A DNA stretch of 20,460 nucleotides from Candidatus Saccharimonadota bacterium (GTDB taxonomy: Bacteria > Patescibacteriota > Saccharimonadia > Saccharimonadales > Saccharimonadaceae). Positions 19,532 through 20,460 of the stretch are shown here, one piece after another. The stretch covers positions 1-20,460 of the forward strand of contig CAJPLU010000015.1 in NCBI GenBank assembly GCA_905371595.1. Reading direction: 5' to 3'. How positions within the stretch are numbered: the stretch's first letter is position 1; each line of letters begins with the position of its first letter. The notes below the pieces were generated by a model. The model did not search any database and was not told where the DNA came from. It saw only the letters and a program-made list of their open reading frames with translations. A program made the position numbers and the translations under genes.

Positions 19532-20350
19532 TCACGCGATCAAAGCGGCAAGCTGAAGCTTGATGTTGCCGTTGGCGGCGATGCGCTCGTAGGTTTCGCT
19601 GAGACGAGCTAGCTTGTCGATGGTAGCTGGCGTGTTGTTTTTGGCGGCGGCATTTTGGACGAGCAGAATGCTATAGCGTAGCAGCTCTAAAGTAGCTTTG
19701 CGGTCGGTATATCGAGCGGCGACGGTTAGTCTGTCGCTCATCGGACCAGCAATTAACGCTTGCGAGTCTTTGATGATGGCGCCGATATCAGCGAGCTCGC
19801 TAGGTTTGCTGGCTAAGCGCGAGATTAATGCCGGCCGGCCGTTTGCTAGAAACATAATTTGAGCAATCGCTGTAGTGTCAAGCTGCCGATATTTAGCGAG
19901 GAGCAGCCGGCTAGCCTCCTCAGAAACCGGACGGATAGTAAGCCGCTCGACGCGCGACATGATAGTCGGCAGCAGCAAATTCGGCTGGTGCGACGTTAAT
20001 ATAAAATGAATGTTGCGGGCTGGTTCCTCTAATAATTTCAAGAAAGCATTTTGTGCCTGATGATTCATTTTGTCGGCGTCGTCAATGATGTACACAACCT
20101 GATTGTTCGTGATGCCGCGGGTGTATTGGCGCAGATCGCGGATTTGGTCGATGCGAATGACGCCACTTGCATCGGCTTGTCCGTCTTTGTTGATGGGCTG
20201 AATAATTCCAGCGAGTGCTGGGCCGGCTAAGTATTTGGCTGTAGTTAGCAACCCGGCGCCATCAGCGCCTGTCAAAAGTAAAGCTTGCGGTAGACTGCGG
20301 GCTAGCGCTCGAATTTGTCGCTCGGTTGACGGCTCAAAGATTAGGCTCAT
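19532..20350 (-). CDS. holB: DNA polymerase III delta prime subunit (clamp loader)
   Basis: 272 residues from the ATG at 20350 (20353 also possible; GGAG lies 7 nt before the former). Clamp-loader AAA+ fold: QALLLTGADGAGLLTTA is a Walker A position without the Lys, as expected for non-ATP-binding delta prime. NNQVVYIIDDADKMNHQAQNAFLKLLEEP is the conserved core, and FILTSHQPNLLLPTIMSRVERL carries the SRC-like motif (here SRV). No zinc-binding Cys are present. The start overlaps the end of the upstream pseudouridine synthase gene by about 17 bp. Confidence 0.88.
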   Translation of the reverse strand: MSLIFEPSTERQIRALARSLPQALLLTGADGAGLLTTAKYLAGPALAGIIQPINKDGQADASGVIRIDQIRDLRQYTRGITNNQVVYIIDDADKMNHQAQNAFLKLLEEPARNIHFILTSHQPNLLLPTIMSRVERLTIRPVSEEASRLLLAKYRQLDTTAIAQIMFLANGRPALISRLASKPSELADIGAIIKDSQALIAGPMSDRLTVAARYTDRKATLELLRYSILLVQNAAAKNNTPATIDKLARLSETYERIAANGNIKLQLAALIA

Positions 20351-20460
20351 CATCTAGCTCCGGGAAAAGTTTGGTAAACTCACTAGGCAGCGGCGCGATG
20401 AACGTTTGGCGCTTACCAGGTTGCGTGGTAATTTCTAATTTGTAAGCATGCAGATAGAGG
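20334..20460 (-). CDS. RluA-family pseudouridine synthase, C-terminal end (5' end outside window)
   Basis: The last 41 residues read LYLHAYKLEITTQPGKRQ and then TFIAPLPSEFTKLFPELDDEPNL. The LHAYKL...F.APLP.EF pattern is the conserved C-terminus of RluA/RluD-type synthases, which isomerise uridine in rRNA or tRNA. The catalytic Asp and any S4 domain lie outside the window. Confidence 0.8.
   Translation of the reverse strand, partial: LYLHAYKLEITTQPGKRQTFIAPLPSEFTKLFPELDDEPNL

Noticed and set aside
1..20460. UGA recoded as glycine, as in Gracilibacteria or SR1
   Set aside because: TGA ends the GT4 and GH57 genes at precise stop/start overlaps and ends the SpoU gene at the family's normal length, so it is read as stop.
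1..20460. CRISPR array, rRNA genes or replication origin
   Set aside because: No regularly spaced repeats, no rRNA-like sequence and no DnaA-box cluster were seen.

Overview
The window looks like a stretch of chromosome from a Candidate Phyla Radiation bacterium, most likely Candidatus Saccharibacteria (TM7). The basis is moderate GC, very compact operons, TGA used as a normal stop, lineage-typical versions of secE, nusG, rplK and rpmG, and a GT4-GH57-GH15 alpha-glucan cluster. The phylum call is an inference from gene content and style, not from a database search.

Layout. 1-1130 (minus): a VanY-type D,D-carboxypeptidase, cut by the window edge, and a small three-helix membrane protein. 1180-3010 (minus): tRNA-Pro(CGG) with promoter and terminator, then (in transcription order) secE, nusG and rplK, where rplK has its own promoter and a leader hairpin and is not followed by rplA. 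3034-7147 (minus): MscS-type channel, tRNA-Trp(CCA), a P-loop kinase-like ATPase tightly coupled to a YgjP-type metallopeptidase, and an orphan PAS sensor histidine kinase. 7222-12428 (plus): one four-gene operon of GT4/5 glucan synthase, GH57 alpha-amylase, GH15 glucoamylase and an unknown protein, with start/stop overlaps. This looks like a synthesis-plus-degradation module for a storage alpha-glucan. 12415-15622 (minus): rpmG (bL33), a SpoU methyltransferase, a nitroreductase, an SGNH hydrolase, an AlkD-like protein and a 39-residue gene fragment. 15784-16488: a tiny leaderless membrane protein (plus), a shared terminator, tRNA-Thr(GGT) and another small membrane protein (minus). 16553-18689: a roughly 2.05-kb island inserted at the 3' end of tRNA-Tyr. 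18698-20460 (minus): tRNA-Thr(TGT), a TPR protein, DNA polymerase III delta prime (holB) and the C-terminus of an RluA-family pseudouridine synthase.

The most interesting structure is the tRNA-Tyr island. The last 27 nt of tRNA-Tyr are duplicated exactly 2,052 bp away, beside what looks like the original tRNA terminator. The DNA between carries a GC-rich GNAT-GNAT-ASCH fusion and a second, stand-alone ASCH protein. A 13-bp inverted repeat lies near both inner ends, and no integrase is visible. Since one bacterial ASCH protein (E. coli YqfB) hydrolyses N4-acetylcytidine, a paired acetyl-transfer/acetyl-recognition system acting on nucleosides or RNA is a plausible but unproven reading.

A second theme is transcription. 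At least eight protein genes have a -10 hexamer (usually extended, TGN-TANNNT) only 7, 10 or 13 nt before the start codon, so their mRNAs should be leaderless or nearly so. The translation-machinery genes and the foreign GNAT gene instead have real leaders with Shine-Dalgarno sequences.
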